A stretch of 64,000 bases of DNA from Thozetella sp. PMI_491. Taxonomy: Eukaryota > Ascomycota > Sordariomycetes > Chaetosphaeriales > Chaetosphaeriaceae. The DNA is taken from NCBI GenBank assembly GCA_021432635.1, contig MU270039.1:62001-126000 (forward strand). The letters are read 5' to 3'. A model generated the notes under the pieces. That model was not told the DNA's origin. It did no database searches and saw only the letters and a program-made list of their open reading frames with translations. Below, in pieces: positions 46,083 to 57,170 of the stretch. A program made the translations under genes and the position numbers. How positions within the stretch are numbered: position 1 is the stretch's first letter; every line of letters begins with the position of its first letter.

Positions 46083-47396
46083 TTACCGGCCGCTATATAA
46101 GGGGCTCATATGGGTTCCTTGGCCATATCCTGGTTGGGTGTTTGCAGGCACATGAGGGTAATAGTTGCCTTCGACCTCACTATGGATCCCGCCTGGCGGC
46201 ACCCCCGTCGCCTCAAGCTCCGAGGCGCTGAGACCACTGGTCATCATCGGGCTACCACTCATGCCGTGAGAAGGAACCTGCCACTGCATGCTCGACTGGG
46301 CTCCCGGGGATGTGGATGAGGTACCCGTTGTAGGGGCGTACGCGCTGTAGCCCCCGTACTGCGGCTGAGGATAGTAGGGGCTCTGGTATTGGCCTATATG
46401 CTGGGCAGGAGTCATGGGTGCCATTCCGAAGGGAAGAGTTGGCTGCTTCTCCGGGCCTGGCATTGGCGCGAGATCGCTCTCGGGGCCAAAAACCAGAGAG
46501 CCATTGCGCTGTCGTCGGCGAAGCATTAAGGACAGCAAAAATCCAATAAGTGCTATGAGGGCGACACCACCAAGTCCCGCGCCGACTCCAATACCTGCTT
46601 TTGTTCCGGTACTCAACGAATCAGAGTCTCCTCCGGTGGCTGTCTGGGAAGATGCCGCTGTTGAGCTGGCAGAAGAGGCCGAGGTGCTGGCGCCGTGAAA
46701 GAATCCTCCTGATGAGCTCCCCGTGATGACCCCACCACCAGCTGAACTTGAGTCGCTCGGGATTGGACTACTACTTCTCGCACTGCTGCTGAGGCTTGCT
46801 GAGCTAGACGTTGCTTGGGCGGAACTCCCAGATGTGGTGAGGGGACTTGAGGTGATCGAGGGGGTTGGCGTCTGGCTTGTTGTCGGGCTGCTCGTTGTAC
46901 TTGGGGACGGGGTTGGGGTGAAAGTGGGCGTGTAGCCCGGTTGGTAAGACGGACTTCCGCCAGCTATTTGCGGTAGGCTCGCGATGTATGGCAAGGTGGA
47001 CACGGCCGTGATCGCCACGGTGCGCGAGGACTGAGGACACCAGCACGGGGATCCCTTGGTGATAGTGGTCGGTGCACCGCTCTGCGAACATGCTACCCAC
47101 TCGTCTGACGTACCGTTACAGTACACGAGTCCGGCCCACGGTTGGTCTTGGAAAGCGCCTTTGTTAGGACAACTCGGATCGGAATAGCTGGAATCGCTGC
47201 ACCCAGCTAGGTACGTGACGTCCTCGCCATCTCCCCAATGCCAGCAGGCATTGCCTCCAAGGCAAAGATCGCCGAGCGAGCAGCATGTGTAGTGATGGAC
47301 AGCATCATTGCCACATGGTATGAACGCCTTGTCCATCTGCTTCCCCGCAGTGTAGTAGCAGGTGCCATTGCTAATCAGCGGGTTCAGGCTGCTCAT
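46083..47396 (-). CDS. Single-pass membrane protein with Cys-rich ectodomain (sensor-like)
   Basis: A single long frame. ATG 47396 gives 437 aa, but the frame is open upstream with a hydrophobic LVLSTLLSS stretch that looks like a signal peptide, so a short 5' exon is probably missing. The ectodomain starts NPLISNGTCYYTAGKQ and has about a dozen Cys (HYTCCSLGDLCLGGNACW). A long Ser/Thr/Pro-rich region follows, probably O-glycosylated, then a TM helix (GVGAGLGGVALIALIGFLL) with RRRQR after it. The cytosolic tail is rich in Pro, Tyr, Gln and Gly. The layout resembles fungal cell-wall stress sensors, but the Cys domain is not a canonical WSC. Surface sensing is an inference. Confidence 0.75.
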   Translation of the reverse strand: MSSLNPLISNGTCYYTAGKQMDKAFIPCGNDAVHHYTCCSLGDLCLGGNACWHWGDGEDVTYLAGCSDSSYSDPSCPNKGAFQDQPWAGLVYCNGTSDEWVACSQSGAPTTITKGSPCWCPQSSRTVAITAVSTLPYIASLPQIAGGSPSYQPGYTPTFTPTPSPSTTSSPTTSQTPTPSITSSPLTTSGSSAQATSSSASLSSSARSSSPIPSDSSSAGGGVITGSSSGGFFHGASTSASSASSTAASSQTATGGDSDSLSTGTKAGIGVGAGLGGVALIALIGFLLSLMLRRRQRNGSLVFGPESDLAPMPGPEKQPTLPFGMAPMTPAQHIGQYQSPYYPQPQYGGYSAYAPTTGTSSTSPGAQSSMQWQVPSHGMSGSPMMTSGLSASELEATGVPPGGIHSEVEGNYYPHVPANTQPGYGQGTHMSPLYSGR

Positions 47397-48088
47397 GACG
47401 GAGGATAGAAGGGTGCTTAGCACCAATCGTGAGAGGCTCGAGGAACCCAGGAACAACGTCCAGCAGCGCGGACAAAGTACTTAAGCTGATTTAACCAGGA
47501 CTCGAGAGGGGGTGTTATGAATACCTGTTTTGCTGCATCCTGTGTGCCCAGGCGCGGCTGCGAGGCGTTTTCTGCTCCCCCCCACCTCGTCCAGCTACTA
47601 TTGTCCTGTCGCATATCTATCATTGGTCAGGGTGGTCAGACCGGGACGATTATGAGCCGACTGGGGGAACCTCTGTGACCAGCCTTGTTTTTGTCCCTCT
47701 CAGAGGGGTACATCTTGAATCTTTCACGTGGTTTCAATTCGATCTACAATATTTACCTGGGTAGAACGGACCAGTGCCAAGAGTATGATTCACCAGAAAT
47801 AAAACATCCGCAATTCAGGTCGAGGTAAGTAGCTACCAAGTATTTTGTCCAAAGCTTTATAAAGGTTAAGATTAACCTTTAGTAAGAGCTCGAAGGAATA
47901 GGGCACGATGTGCGGTATGAATCCTAAGCCCACTTGGATGAAGCCTGCCCCTTAGGTTTCCTATCGTCTATTTAAGCAGACTATCCGGTCCCACAGCTAC
48001 CGGTACCAGTAACATGTTACAGTACAACAGGGGCTACACAAACCCATAGAGAACAGGTATAGATTTCCCCACATTGGTTATGCGGCAA
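47397..48088. other. Intergenic region
   Basis: Upstream of the membrane-protein gene. No gene or repeat was recognised. Confidence 0.35.
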
Positions 48089-48695
48089 TCAGGTGATACC
48101 ACCCACACCAGGACATTTCAGGGTTTCAATACCGCTAGTGCTACCTGAGTGCCGGCAACCAGCGATACCATGGCTGGCGAATGGAGCAAAGCTCGATGGG
48201 TAGCCGGGGTTGCTAACAGAAACACCTACTGAACCTCCGCTAAAGACTGAAAGTCGGGTGCCCATGTTCCAGGACTCGGAATACGCCGTGTCCCAGGCCT
48301 GCCACGATCGATCCCAGAATCCTCCGTTAGAGTTGTAGTAGTAGACCTCATCATCCCGATGCTAACAAGTAGAGTTGGCAACTGCGGTGGACTCGGCGGG
48401 TCTGGCTACTGTGGGGGGAGGGAGGTTGACGGGGATGCACCCGCAACCAGCGTGGGCGCCGGCGGTGCAGGTACCGATGTTGCCGCCAGCCGGAACCTAG
48501 CTATTACAGCCAGTAAAGTCGCACGATTGTATCGTTCCTCAGGCCTGGGGCGTGGAGCTCGAAGGGTTGCATCGGCAGCCGCGGTACGATTGCTTACACG
48601 TCGCCGCTCGCGTGCTTGCGTCGATCATACCACCGCACCCGTCGGCCGAGTACCATTCCTAAGGCAATGACGAGCAGAAGAAACAGCTTAGCCAT
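48089..48695 (-). pseudogene. Decayed gene for a small secreted Cys-rich protein
   Basis: ATG 48695 starts a signal-peptide-like MAKLFLLLVIALGMVLG. After a shift of one base near 48655, the frame encodes a Cys-rich protein (DGCGGMIDAST, YRGCRCNP, CDFTGC, GGNIGTCTAGAHAGCGC) and then an aromatic, Gly/Ser-rich part (DEVYYYNSNGGFWD). It ends at TGA 48091-48089. Three in-frame stops interrupt it: TGA 48541-48539, TAG 48499-48497 and TAG 48364-48362. Each is one C-to-T change from CGA or CAG. The CTAGxHxGCxC pattern recalls small secreted fungal proteins. The shift and stops mean it is not expressed as one protein. Confidence 0.6.
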
Positions 48696-49564
48696 GTTTT
48701 AACGTGTTTTAACTGACTAAACACGCAACAATGGATTGATGGAAAGGTGATATGCCCAGATGCACGCCTACGGGCCGGTTCGTCTGTTTCTCGCTGCGAG
48801 GGCTTGCTCTTGTGTCGAGCACAAGCGATCGCCACGCAGTCTAGGAATTGGTCCTACACTTCGCGCTAGCTAGATTCTCTCTGCGGATGGACAAGGTACA
48901 AAGACGGTCTTCAGCATTATCAGCTGACGGAAGGAAGCGGCCGGGGCTACGAGGGACTACCGCTCAGTTCGAATGTGAGACTTCTATTTCAGGGAATAAG
49001 GCTGATAAAAGGACTGAGCTATGAATAACCATCACTAGGCTGCGGCCTGTGCCTATCGTAATCCCCCCTGCATAGGATTAACTGAGGAGTGTCGAAGTCA
49101 CGGTTATCGTGTCAGACAAAACTAACTCTTGAGTGAGACATTAGCATTCGTCAACTTGTACTGTCGACAACTTAAGCTTGGCGCCGTTCATTTATATTAT
49201 TTTTCTCAAAGCTCCACAAATGATGGATTGATAGGGACGTTTCTTTCCCAGGACAGGGTCGCTTAAATCTGGAGCAGACGATACAAGTTTGCTAAAAATG
49301 GCTGCCTTGAGAAGAGCAAAAAGGGACTAAAAATGCGAGCAACTACAATAATGCAGCAGCATCGCCTTGGCTCAGCCCAAATTTCCTGAACTTACCCTCC
49401 TGAGTAGTGTCCACAATTAAGGACAGGCGAGCCTGCTATATTCCGTCCCAAGTAGTTTGGTAGGTGGTTGAGACATCCCGAATCTAAGGGGGCATCTCGT
49501 TGATAAAAGAAAACGCACGTGGATGCATATATACTGCTAAATTTCCAGCCTGGGAGAACACGAT
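48696..49564. other. Intergenic region
   Basis: No gene was recognised. It lies upstream of the pseudogene and downstream of the ankyrin gene. Confidence 0.35.
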
Positions 49565-52563
49565 TTAAGCCCCTGAATCAGACTCTGAATCCAAATCGTC
49601 CTCATCGTTCTCATAATCATCCGAGTCGCTGCTGGATGAGTCCGTAGAGTCAAAGTCTTCCCACCCGTCACGTTTCAATATCTGCCTCCAGGAATAGTAC
49701 TCAGCACCACCAAACACTATCTTGCGCTGCCACGGTGATTTATTTTCTTCTTCTTGGAGAACATCGATCCTCTCCTCAATAGCTTCCTGTGCGGCCTCCC
49801 ACATGCGTTCACGAACTTGGAGGCGGATAGCTCGGAAGGTCTCCACATCTTGAACTCTTCCGACCCCTTCTTTTTCCAGGGAAATAGAATCAAGGATTCT
49901 GACCGCTTTATCCATCTCTCTGGCTGTAACTGCGTCCAACGCGGGCCTCAAAGCCTCGATGTTCCTCTCGATGTTACGATCTCGTACCCCCTTGTAAAGC
50001 TGGGTAAATGCGATGACATCCCAATTGTCCTTCATTTTTCGATAAAATATTGTCTTTGGGGCAGGCCCAAGATGCCGCACGAAAGTTTCCCACGGATCAT
50101 ACCCGTCAATGCTCAGAGCCTCTGCGTGGATGGCAGGGATTGGTAATTCCTGGAAGTATTCGGACATATCGCCTTGGCCCCATGCCGCCGTCATATGGAG
50201 TATATTCCATCTGATGCTAGAAATGCACGCGATATCCAGTCTTGCCCCGAACTGTATAATTAATCGAGCATAGTCCGTCTGGTTGTATGCAATGGCGAAT
50301 GCAAGGGGGGTGTGAGTATAGCCGCTGCCGTTTTCTTGGTCGAGGTTGATGCCAGCTTCTACGAGAACACGAAGGTTACTAGCTAGGAGCTGAAAAGTTT
50401 TGTAAAGTGGACGTTTTGCCATTCTATGAAGAATCATGCCGCCCTCCGTGATGCGTTGATGGATCAAGGACGGTTGGTGTTGTAGGAGGAGCATCATGAT
50501 CTCCGTACTAGCATGCCCATCAATTTGGACCGCGTAGTGAAACGGGGTATATTCCCAGTTGTCTCTATGATCCAGAGTACAACCCTTCTCGACCAGAAAT
50601 CGGACACAATGGATGTGACTTGTCATTATTGCAAGGCTGATAGCAGTATGGCCCCACAAATCGGTAGAGTTGATATTCGCGCCATGTCCTAGGAGGATAT
50701 TCAGCATCACTAAGTCGCCAAGAGATGCAGCTAGGTGAAGGGGCGGGTATCCCTCTAGGTCGAATGTGTCGATACCCCAAGGTTCCGCTTCAAGAGCCTT
50801 AAGGAGGGCAATTGAGTCCATGGTGAGCACAGCCTGGTGCACTTTCGAGTTAGCTCGTGGCACGGGGTCCGTGTCCAAGTCTATAACCCTCTGTACAATC
50901 GCTCTGTTTTCACTAGAAATTTCTGGATCGATTTGTAGCACGTAATGCGCGGCATTGACGGCGATCCTGAGATTCGTCATGGATATTAACAATGATGGTT
51001 CTCGATATATATAGTATTTCTGGGACGTACTTGTCACATCCGCGTGCTTTCAACAATGGAGCCCAGAATCGGACAAGGAAGTCCACCATTGGGTAGTTCT
51101 TCCCATTAAGAGCCCTCTTCAGCTTTGTTAATATATTTCATATACTGGGAGTACTATACACTGGAACCATTGTCAATGGATAATAACATGAAAGAATAAC
51201 ATACCTGGAGAATGACGAACCGCTAACTGAAACATCCCAAGGACTATACACCTCGTGTGTGCTAATTAGCTTTTGAAACTGCAATGGCGTACCATCTGGT
51301 ATATGTCCAAATTTGTCGTCCATAGAAAATACACGAGGTACGGTAAAGTGCAAGGTCGATCCCAAACCCGTCAGGGTATCGAAGGACAGGTTTAAGCACA
51401 GCTTTCTAGAACATAGCCACGCTGGGAAAGTATAATTGAAAGACATGGAAGATCTAGATCTTTTGCATGTACTTTCATTCCATTTGGCGTCCTTCCAAAT
51501 GGGGTCGACGTTGTATTGGAGAAGAAATGATCCAAGGACCGGAGTAAGCCAGTTGAGCTGTAGGCCGCTTTGCCGTTGTTTCTTTATGTGACATTGACAT
51601 TGACACTTAGATGAGCAGACTCTCATTAATGAGGCCTGGAGTTTCAGAAAAGTGTCATCTCCATAATCCAGGAAGCTCTCCGGGGAGACTAAAGCTTCGT
51701 CTAGGAAGGTAGTGATGGTCACTGGCGCACTTTTAACTACCGTTTGTGGTCTGCCTCCGGGCAATGAATTTTCGTATCCCTTCCTCGTTTGGAGATCGTG
51801 GATTTCGGCGTCTAGTATGCTTTCTCCGGAGCACTCGGCACCGGAGTTGCTATCGTCCAAACCATCGTCTAAACGGGTTGAAACAGAATATCGGTGGACT
51901 TCCAACAAAATCCTAGTTTGTGTACTATTTGGGAGCATTAGCCGATCTCCTCTAGCAGCCAAAAGGCGGAAGTAGGAAAAAGGGCGGAAAGGGTGCTGAA
52001 GAATTGTAGTGTAGCTATTTATTATGATCCACGTACTGGTGATGTTGAAGCGATATTGCCTCCATTGCAACTTGTAAACTTGCTCGAGTTGTGGCAGCTC
52101 TTTGCTGGAGCTCGGGGATCTGATGCTTCCGGAAGAGCCATTTCACGCGCTTTACTTTCCCTCCCGGATCCCTATTTGATTGGCAAGCTTGATGGAACGT
52201 TTCAAGCTCTTTGATGAGCCCATCCAATTCTGTCGACGCTCTCCGTAGGAGTGTATCATCAATTGCTACCGGGAGGTCTACGCTTTGGCTGTTACCCTGC
52301 TGATGATCTTCTGGCACGAAAAGTTGTAGCAGGGTCTTGATATGCTCATAGGTGGCCCGAAGCGATTCCAGCTACTAGCGCATTAGCTTCCATGCGTGTA
52401 TCGAATACAGCAAGAACCATAGAGGCGAACCAACCTCATTCGCGAGGGATGCAGCCTCGTTTTGGACTTTAGGCAGCGATCGCAAAAATGACACGACTGA
52501 CGGAAGCGCGCCAACGGCCTGCCCTATGGCGATAAAGCTCGCGACAGCGCCAACAGCCTCCAT
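49565..52563 (-). CDS. HeLo-like N-terminal / ankyrin-repeat protein
   Basis: A five-exon model: 52563-52435, 52371-52037, 51951-51205, 51114-51031 and 50966-49565, giving 898 aa. Residues 1-150 (AVGAVASFIAIGQAVGALP, then LESLRATYEHIKTLL) resemble the helical N-terminal domain of fungal STAND/ankyrin proteins (HeLo-like or Fungal_N). A central region has a Cys/His cluster (CSSKCQCQCHIKK) and WLTPVLGSFLL. Ankyrin repeats occupy about 470-700 (GYPPLHLAASLGDLVMLNILL, GHTAISLAIMTSHIHCVRFLV, YTPFHYAVQ). The C-terminus has helices and an acidic Ser/Asp/Glu tail. The protein probably takes part in non-self or stress signalling. The first three exon joins rest on frame and splice signals. The 85-nt intron 2 has a shorter, out-of-phase alternative. 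Confidence 0.8.
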
Positions 52564-53820
52564 CGGAGTTGAAAATGTAGAATACAACTGGCTCTGGGCA
52601 GGACTTATGTGTGTCGCATTTGAGCTTTGCGAGAGAAGCCTGATAGCCGACGAAGTTTCGGGCTGAAGGGCGTCCTCAAGCCTGGCGGCATACGCTCCGG
52701 TGCACAGCCCCTCCAACACGTGCTGCACTGCCTTCACAGTGATGTCAGACTATCCGCCCTCTCTCACTGCAATTTTCCACCCCTCCGGCCTCTTCACAGT
52801 TCTTTTTTTTTTCAGTCCCCTCTGTTGCCGGTCGGTGTTGGGGCTGCCGAAACAACAGCCGTGTCAGTCATTTCCGTAGCCTACACACCAGTTTTAAGGG
52901 TTCTGCTGTAGTTTGAGGAGTAAAATAGCCATGGTCTAAAATGTCCCGTGTGACCGTTACTCCCTTATTATTTGTCCAAGGCTTGCTGTTAAACCCTTCA
53001 ATGGCGCATAAATTATTCTAATGAATGAATGATTATTGCAGAACCAAACCTTGCTACAACGGTAGACGGGGTATATCAATTCACATTTCGTGGCTGTTCT
53101 GGCCGCTGTGAAGCTGCATATGGAAATTACATATCCAAAGATCAAGTTTGGTAAAAGGAGGTAGGCATAATACGAGCGCTTGCATTGAAGCTATCGCCAG
53201 CGTTTCCAGCTCGTTAGGGGCCTCCACCCCAAGCAATATGACATTAGCATACCGGCAAGGCAACTATTATCTTATATTTTAATGCAATCCTGACCTCCAC
53301 CGCTTCTCTCTCCTCTCCCTCGCATATTCTGGCATGTTCCCTAGTAGACTTGCTGCCAAACTGGCTAGCAACTCAAGGTGTGGATCATACTAGCTATTAT
53401 CTCCTAACTGACATTGCGCTACTCACTCTGCAGTACCTTTAAGCAATCTTAGGCGTTTTCATAACAATATACCCCAATATTTATAAACTCGTTTTCTCCA
53501 ATTTTCCTCGCTAATATCTCCATTATAATCGCCAGTTTAACGGAAAGACGAGCCTATCACCACTTTCTGCCTCAGAACAGTATATCAAGGCAAAACATCA
53601 AGGCCGCTTCGAAAGATTTGATCTTACTTAACAGTACACTTGTTTACTGTATAGGCGGTGAAAAGAGGTGCGGGAATAGACAACAGTGTCAAGTGGTAGG
53701 CAGTATATAGTAAGCTACGGAGGGTGAGGAGAGATGTGGTTCATATGAGTCTCGAACGAGGCCCCTCCCCAAAGGTGATGAGGAAATTCTACCTAGACCA
53801 GCAGTGTTTTATCGAACTCT
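52564..53820. other. Intergenic region
   Basis: No gene was recognised. It includes a T10 run at 52803 and AT-richer DNA at 52920-53700, which holds the 3' flank of the aldehyde dehydrogenase and the promoter of the ankyrin gene. Confidence 0.4.
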
Positions 53821-55485
53821 TTACTTATTCAAGCTTCCGCTCGGGTAAAAGAAGACCGTTTTGTCCTGCAAAAAGAGCTCGATACCGTACCTTCCAGCGT
53901 GACTACCCCAACCACTGCCCTTCCAGCCAGGCAGTGGACCGCCGGCTATTTGTCATCGTCAGTTCATACTATTCGCTGGGGAGATAAATAGACAACGTAT
54001 GGATGGACTCACGCTCCGCATGGTTTGTCATCTGATTGAGCTGCACTTGGCCAAACTCGAGCTCCTTCGCCATATTCCAACCGCGTTCGAAGTTTCCAGT
54101 GAAGATCGAAGCAGAAAGCCCACCGTCTCTCGAGTTAGCCTCAGCAATAGCCTCGTCATCAGTTCCCACAGTAGTCACAAACACAGTCGGGCCAAATCCC
54201 TCCTCGGTCGAAAGGATCGAGTCAGCGGGAACGTCAGTCAAGATGGACGGGGCGAGCGACGCGGGCTCAATGAGGTCACTACTTCCGCAGAGGAACTTAG
54301 CTCCGCGTCGGATGGCGTCATCGACAGCGGCCTTGGCTTTCTCGGCCGAAGCAATCGAAACTGCCGTGCCTGCATCAGGTAGCTTTTTAAATGCTGCAAC
54401 GAGCAAATCTAAAAACTTGTCCTTGACCGCCGCCTGAACAATGATGCGTTCAGTCGTGAAACAGACCTGACCATGGAGCAGCATGCTGCCTCGTAAGCAC
54501 AGTTCGGCCGCTTTCTCTAAGTCTGCATCGTCCAGGACAATGGCAGGGCTCTGGTCACCTAGCTCCATGATCAATGGCTTCAGATGCTTCGCTGCCATGA
54601 CACCTACGGCTTTGCCGACAGCTGTGCTTCCGATGAACTCAACCTTGCGTATGGCTGGGTGGGCAATAGTCGCCTCAGTGATTTGGGGCCCAGCGGAACG
54701 ATCTGCCATGATCATATTGATAGATCCTGGAGGGAAGCCAGCCTCCAGAAACGTGTCGACCACTAGCTGATGAGTCCAGGGGCAAAGCTCTGATGCCTTC
54801 AAGACCACTGTGCAGCCTGCGGCAAGCGCGCACGCCACCGCGCGGACGCAAAGGATGAGGGCCCCGTTCCACCTGTTCAAGTCAATTTGTCAGCAACCAG
54901 GCCGTAAAGTCACTCGAGCTCGATTAAAACGTTTGGCCAATGTACGTACGGCACAACTACGAGAACTGGCCCAACAGCCTCTTTGATAACCAGCTGGGGA
55001 ACTCCGGAGTGGGTTGGAGGGAGCGATCCGGTAACCGCGGACTCGACCGCGACGGCTATAGCGCGGCAGAACACGGACATATTGGTAGCATTGAAGGTTG
55101 CCCAGTGCTCGTCGCAGCTGGTTTCCTTAATCTGACGGGCCATTCCCTCCTCGATTTTGTTCTCGAAGAGTTCGGCGGCACGCAGCAGAAGCCTCCGGCG
55201 CTCATGTGCGGGTGTCTTCTTGTACGTTACAAAGGTGTCCCGGGCGGACTCGACAGCTCGAATTGCGATTTCAGTGGTGGCGCTTTGTCCATAATGGATA
55301 ACCTTCTGGGTTTTGGCAGATACGACAGGGAAATTGGCTTCCGGAGGTTGAATTATCGCCTCACCATTGACCAGGCATGGTACACATAGACTGCCTGTCT
55401 GTTCTTTGTTCCTTGGTTGCGTCATTTCAGAAGTGAATAGGGGGGAGTTGGAGTCTTCGTGTGGTGTTATGCTTGTAGATTTCAT
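53821..55485 (-). CDS. Aldehyde dehydrogenase family protein
   Basis: Three exons (55485-54950, 54872-54013 and 53945-53821) encode 506 aa. VVVPWN at the exon 1-2 join, VLKASE (Lys204), FIGSTAVGKAV, MELGDQSP (Glu282) and HGQVCFTTERI (nucleophile Cys316) match the NAD(P)-dependent ALDH active site. The last exon adds the family's GWKGSGWG motif, without which the protein would be truncated. LELGDQSP rather than LELGGKSP, and overall similarity to benzaldehyde/vanillin-type ALDHs, suggest an aromatic or small aldehyde substrate, but that is a guess. It is cytosolic. A TATATAA lies only about 25 nt upstream of the ATG, so the true core promoter may lie elsewhere. Confidence 0.88.
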
Positions 55486-56461
55486 TCAATTTTCGATAGA
55501 CTAGACTGAAGTTTATATACAGACTGAGTGCGTATCATAGTACCGGATTCTCCCACAGAGCCGGAAATAAGTCGACTTCCCGTCCACAGTCCATCTAGAG
55601 CCCCAAGCGTTACCCCCTTTTCCTGGCCTATCGCGTCGCCAGACTCCAGCCTCAGAGTCGGAATTAAGTCGACTTCGCGCCTTCAGTCCCCTGGGAACCT
55701 TAACTGTTACTCCCTTGGCAGACTTCTCGCGTCTCCGGTCTCCCGACTAAGGTCAACGACCGTGCTCGCGACGAAAAGCGATAAGGCCTAAGTCCGTCGA
55801 GCTGACTGGCAACGAAGACGGGTTATTTTTGCTTCCGACCTAGACCCACCTTTTACCAAAATGGACTTTCTGGGTATAGGTGACCGCCGCTTAGGTTACC
55901 TAATTGGCCGTTTTGGGTATCGGCAGATCGCATTTGTCTCCTTTACGACAAGGAAGTCGCAGCCACCAAGAGCGATAGGCCCTAAATCCGCCCAGTCTAA
56001 TGGCAGTTGCATGAGGCATTGCTGGTCTTCCACAAATCAAAATTTCCTTTTACCTGATTGTCTCGGCTAGGGGGCCCCTAGATGGTAAGACCGGGCCAAA
56101 GGATGAGCTTACGCCAGCTCTCGCTCGGGCTGACACAGTTTAGCAGCCCATCTTGTTTGGGTTTCAGCATTGAGATACCAGAGGGATGTCCTACGGTTCA
56201 CGAAAAAAAAAATGATGTAATGCACCAGAAAGATAAACGAGAACCGGGTTCTTAAAAACGATATCAAAAAGCCAATCTAAGTACAGCGCCTCCGACAATG
56301 CAACCAGTCGCATGCTAAGATACCATCACCAAGATGGAGGAAGCCCACCACCACAGTTACTTATGCAATCCCCTCACGGCACTGCCGACCATTTTTCCAA
56401 TCCGCGTTTTTCTATTCCGAATCCTCCTCTCGCCCCTAGCGTGTGGCTACAGACCACAGAT
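55486..56461. other. Intergenic region with diverged tandem repeats
   Basis: No gene was recognised. It contains the duplication annotated at 55556-55748 and a second related pair near 55775-55812 and 55966-56003 (GCGATA..GGCC.TAA.TCCG), plus an A10 run at 56203. Confidence 0.45.
55556..55748. repeat. Two-copy diverged tandem repeat, period about 97 bp
   Basis: CAGAGYCGGAAWTAAGTCGACTTC begins at 55556 and again at 55653. Later shared words are GTTACYCCCTT and TCGCGTCKCC. Transversions and small gaps exist, so divergence is older than, or different from, pure RIP. Confidence 0.55.
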
Positions 56462-57010
56462 TTAATAGTTGACGTCGGGGTTCGGGAGGAGGATGCCGCC
56501 CTTCAGGGCAGGCAGGGCCTTCGACACGCCGGTGCCGGCAGCCTTGGCCTTGAACGCGTCCAGGCTCTTAGCCGGGTCACGAGGCTCGTTGATGACACCC
56601 ACCATGCCGGACTGGCAGTGGTTGCCGGTGGTCTGGGCGCAGTAGAACCAGATGGGGTCCTTCGTGTCGACGACAATCTGGAACAGACGGGGGCCCTCGG
56701 GCTGGCCATCGGGAACGAACTGGAACTCGGAGAAGAAGGCCTTGCCGGCCTGGGGCACACAGGGGCTGTCGAAGCTGGACTGCACGACCGAGTGGTTCTT
56801 GGGGAGGAACTTCCACTCGACGATATCGCCGATGTTGGCCACCGTCCTCTCGGGGTCGTACACAAGCTTGCCACCAGCGCCGGCAACGACGGTATGCGTC
56901 ACTCCCGTCAGGGTATAAGTAGGTGTCTGGTAGTCACCCGCAGTCGGGGTCGGGACCGCCATGACGACGGTCGCGGCAGAGAGGAGACCGGCAGCGATGC
57001 TGAACAACAT
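56462..57010 (-). CDS. Secreted cupredoxin-fold protein
   Basis: A single exon of 182 aa. The signal peptide covers residues 1-18. The mature chain has a plastocyanin/phytocyanin-like fold pattern: KNHSVVQ (His73), then WFYCAQ (Cys124), NHCQSGM (His131 and Met136). These match a type-1 copper site, with Met as the axial ligand. Fungal extracellular serine-rich cupredoxins have this layout, often with a GPI or Ser-rich tail, absent here. A copper or redox role in the wall or secreted space is likely. Codons are strongly C-ending, suggesting high expression. The 5' leader is CT-rich and a TATA box is present. Confidence 0.87.
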   Translation of the reverse strand: MLFSIAAGLLSAATVVMAVPTPTAGDYQTPTYTLTGVTHTVVAGAGGKLVYDPERTVANIGDIVEWKFLPKNHSVVQSSFDSPCVPQAGKAFFSEFQFVPDGQPEGPRLFQIVVDTKDPIWFYCAQTTGNHCQSGMVGVINEPRDPAKSLDAFKAKAAGTGVSKALPALKGGILLPNPDVNY

Positions 57011-57170
57011 TGTGAAGGCTAGGTATTGGATTTAGGAGAAAGGTGTGTGGTGAGAGGCGATTTCGGTAGGTTTCTTGCTTTGTGGTGGTGATGGTTGAGA
57101 GGGTGTTGGTGTTGTGAATGATTGAATCTGGACTTTGCGGTGAGGCAACTCAAATTATATACCACATCCA
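57011..57170 (-). promoter_or_regulatory. Core promoter and 5' leader of the cupredoxin gene
   Basis: The minus strand reads GGTATATAATTTG near 57160-57150, about 145 nt before the ATG. It is followed by a CT/CA-rich leader, the same arrangement as the Egh16-like gene. Confidence 0.5.

Noticed and set aside
48359-48670. Plus-strand 103-codon frame
   Set aside because: It is the antisense shadow of the Cys-rich pseudogene, with Arg/Gly-rich artificial composition.
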